DNA from: an uncultured Oscillospiraceae bacterium
GTDB taxonomy: Bacteria; Bacillota; Clostridia; Oscillospirales; Ruminococcaceae
Direction of reading: 5' to 3'
NCBI GenBank assembly: GCA_950097605.1
Contig: CATNEU010000111.1
Coordinates: 1-5,791, forward strand
DNA length: 5,791 bases
The notes beneath the pieces are model-generated. The model saw only the letters and a list, made by a program, of their open reading frames with translations, searched no databases and was not told where the DNA came from. Shown piece by piece: positions 5,299 to 5,791 of this stretch (position 1 is its first letter; each line of letters begins with the position of its first letter). The position numbers were made by a program, and so were the translations under genes.

Positions 5299-5342
5299 GC
5301 ATAAAGCCGCCGCCTGCATACATGCAGGCGGCGGCTTTATGC
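5299..5342. terminator. bidirectional terminator-like hairpin, 21-bp perfect stem
   Basis: The arms 5299-5319 and 5322-5342 pair perfectly, with a short AC apex (in practice a somewhat larger loop). The arms contain AAAGCCGCCGCCTGC and its complement. It sits 30 nt after the sdpI-like stop and 46 nt beyond the stop of the converging minus-strand gene, so it could end both transcripts. The T-run after the stem is weak (GTTTAAAT), so it is not a textbook terminator. Confidence 0.75.
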
Positions 5343-5388
5343 GTTTAAATTGCAGGCTTCCGGGCGCGTTGCCGGACATCCCTATTTT

Positions 5389-5791
5389 TTACTCTTCCCT
5401 ATCCATTGTAACGCAAACCGGATAATGGTCGGAAAGGAAAACGCCGTCCACGCAGTCGTCCCAGATCTCCGCCGGTGCGCAGCGCCATGCCTCCGAAACA
5501 AAGATATAGTCAATTTTGCTCCGTAAGGCGCCATAGTCGTGGAACGATACCGGCTGGTTCGCCGTGGCATCAGCCAATACAAACGGCTGGTAGGCCGCCA
5601 CGGCGCGCAGCTCGGTGCTTTCGGGCGTTGCGTTGAAATCCCCCATCAGCACCGCCGGCAGCTTCCATTTTTCATAGTCCGCGCCCATTCTCTGCAAAAT
5701 CGGGCTGATACCCTTGATACGCGCGATCTCCCCTTCGTGGTCGAGATGGGTGTTATAGACCCTAAACGGCTTCACACTGCCATACTCCCGC
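5389..5791 (-). CDS. endonuclease/exonuclease/phosphatase-family hydrolase, C-terminal part
   Basis: The frame is open from the right edge (REYGS before the first GTG) to TAA 5389-5391, leaving about the last 133 residues. It carries the C-terminal motifs of the EEP (exonuclease III-like) superfamily: NTHLDH, then VLMGDFNATPES, then SKIDYIFVS and finally SDHYPV. These hold the metal- and phosphate-handling residues, including the Asp/Asn of GDFN and the Asp-His of SDHYPV. The family hydrolyses phosphodiester or phosphomonoester bonds in nucleic acids, sugar phosphates or lipids; the substrate cannot be told here. GTG 5775 is probably not the true start, because a family member normally has another 100 or more residues upstream with the first metal-binding Glu. 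No signal peptide can be judged because the N-terminus is missing. Confidence 0.9.
   Translation of the reverse strand, partial: REYGSVKPFRVYNTHLDHEGEIARIKGISPILQRMGADYEKWKLPAVLMGDFNATPESTELRAVAAYQPFVLADATANQPVSFHDYGALRSKIDYIFVSEAWRCAPAEIWDDCVDGVFLSDHYPVCVTMDREE

Overview
The window looks like a chromosomal segment from a Firmicute of the class Clostridia, probably an endospore former. This rests on strong purine-rich Shine-Dalgarno sequences, mixed ATG/GTG/TTG starts, long hairpin terminators, a SpoIID-like domain fused to peptidoglycan-binding repeats, and an SdpR/SdpI pair. Base composition is moderately GC-rich. No rRNA, tRNA, CRISPR array, transposase or phage structural gene is visible.

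Layout. (1) Positions 1-509, plus strand: the C-terminal end of a truncated gene, a possible 31-codon overlapping reading frame, and a 58-residue conserved-looking small protein, closed by a perfect 17-bp hairpin. (2) Positions 510-706: gene-free spacer. (3) Positions 707-4022, minus strand: a three-gene unit read leftwards. It encodes a proline-rich protein with a C-terminal beta-sandwich-like domain, then a SpoIID-like domain with three peptidoglycan-binding repeats (TTG start), then a protein with two such repeats, and ends at a perfect 21-bp hairpin. (4) Positions 4023-4291: intergenic. (5) Positions 4292-5345, plus strand: promoter, palindromic operator, sdpR-like ArsR regulator and sdpI-like membrane protein, closed by another 21-bp hairpin. 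(6) Positions 5389-5791, minus strand: the C-terminal half of an endonuclease/exonuclease/phosphatase-family hydrolase that runs off the window edge.

How the genes work together. The minus-strand trio is the most distinctive part. It carries five peptidoglycan-binding modules, a SpoIID-type fold and a proline-rich stalk protein, yet none of the three products shows a signal peptide or membrane anchor. I infer that they may be made in the mother cell and deposited on the developing spore, or released without the Sec pathway; the sequence does not prove either. In the SpoIID-like domain, the glutamate that usually precedes the ALKAQ motif is asparagine, so it may bind glycan rather than cut it. 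The sdpRI-like pair fits the known autoregulated immunity/signalling arrangement, but no SdpC toxin or SdpAB maturation genes lie in the window.
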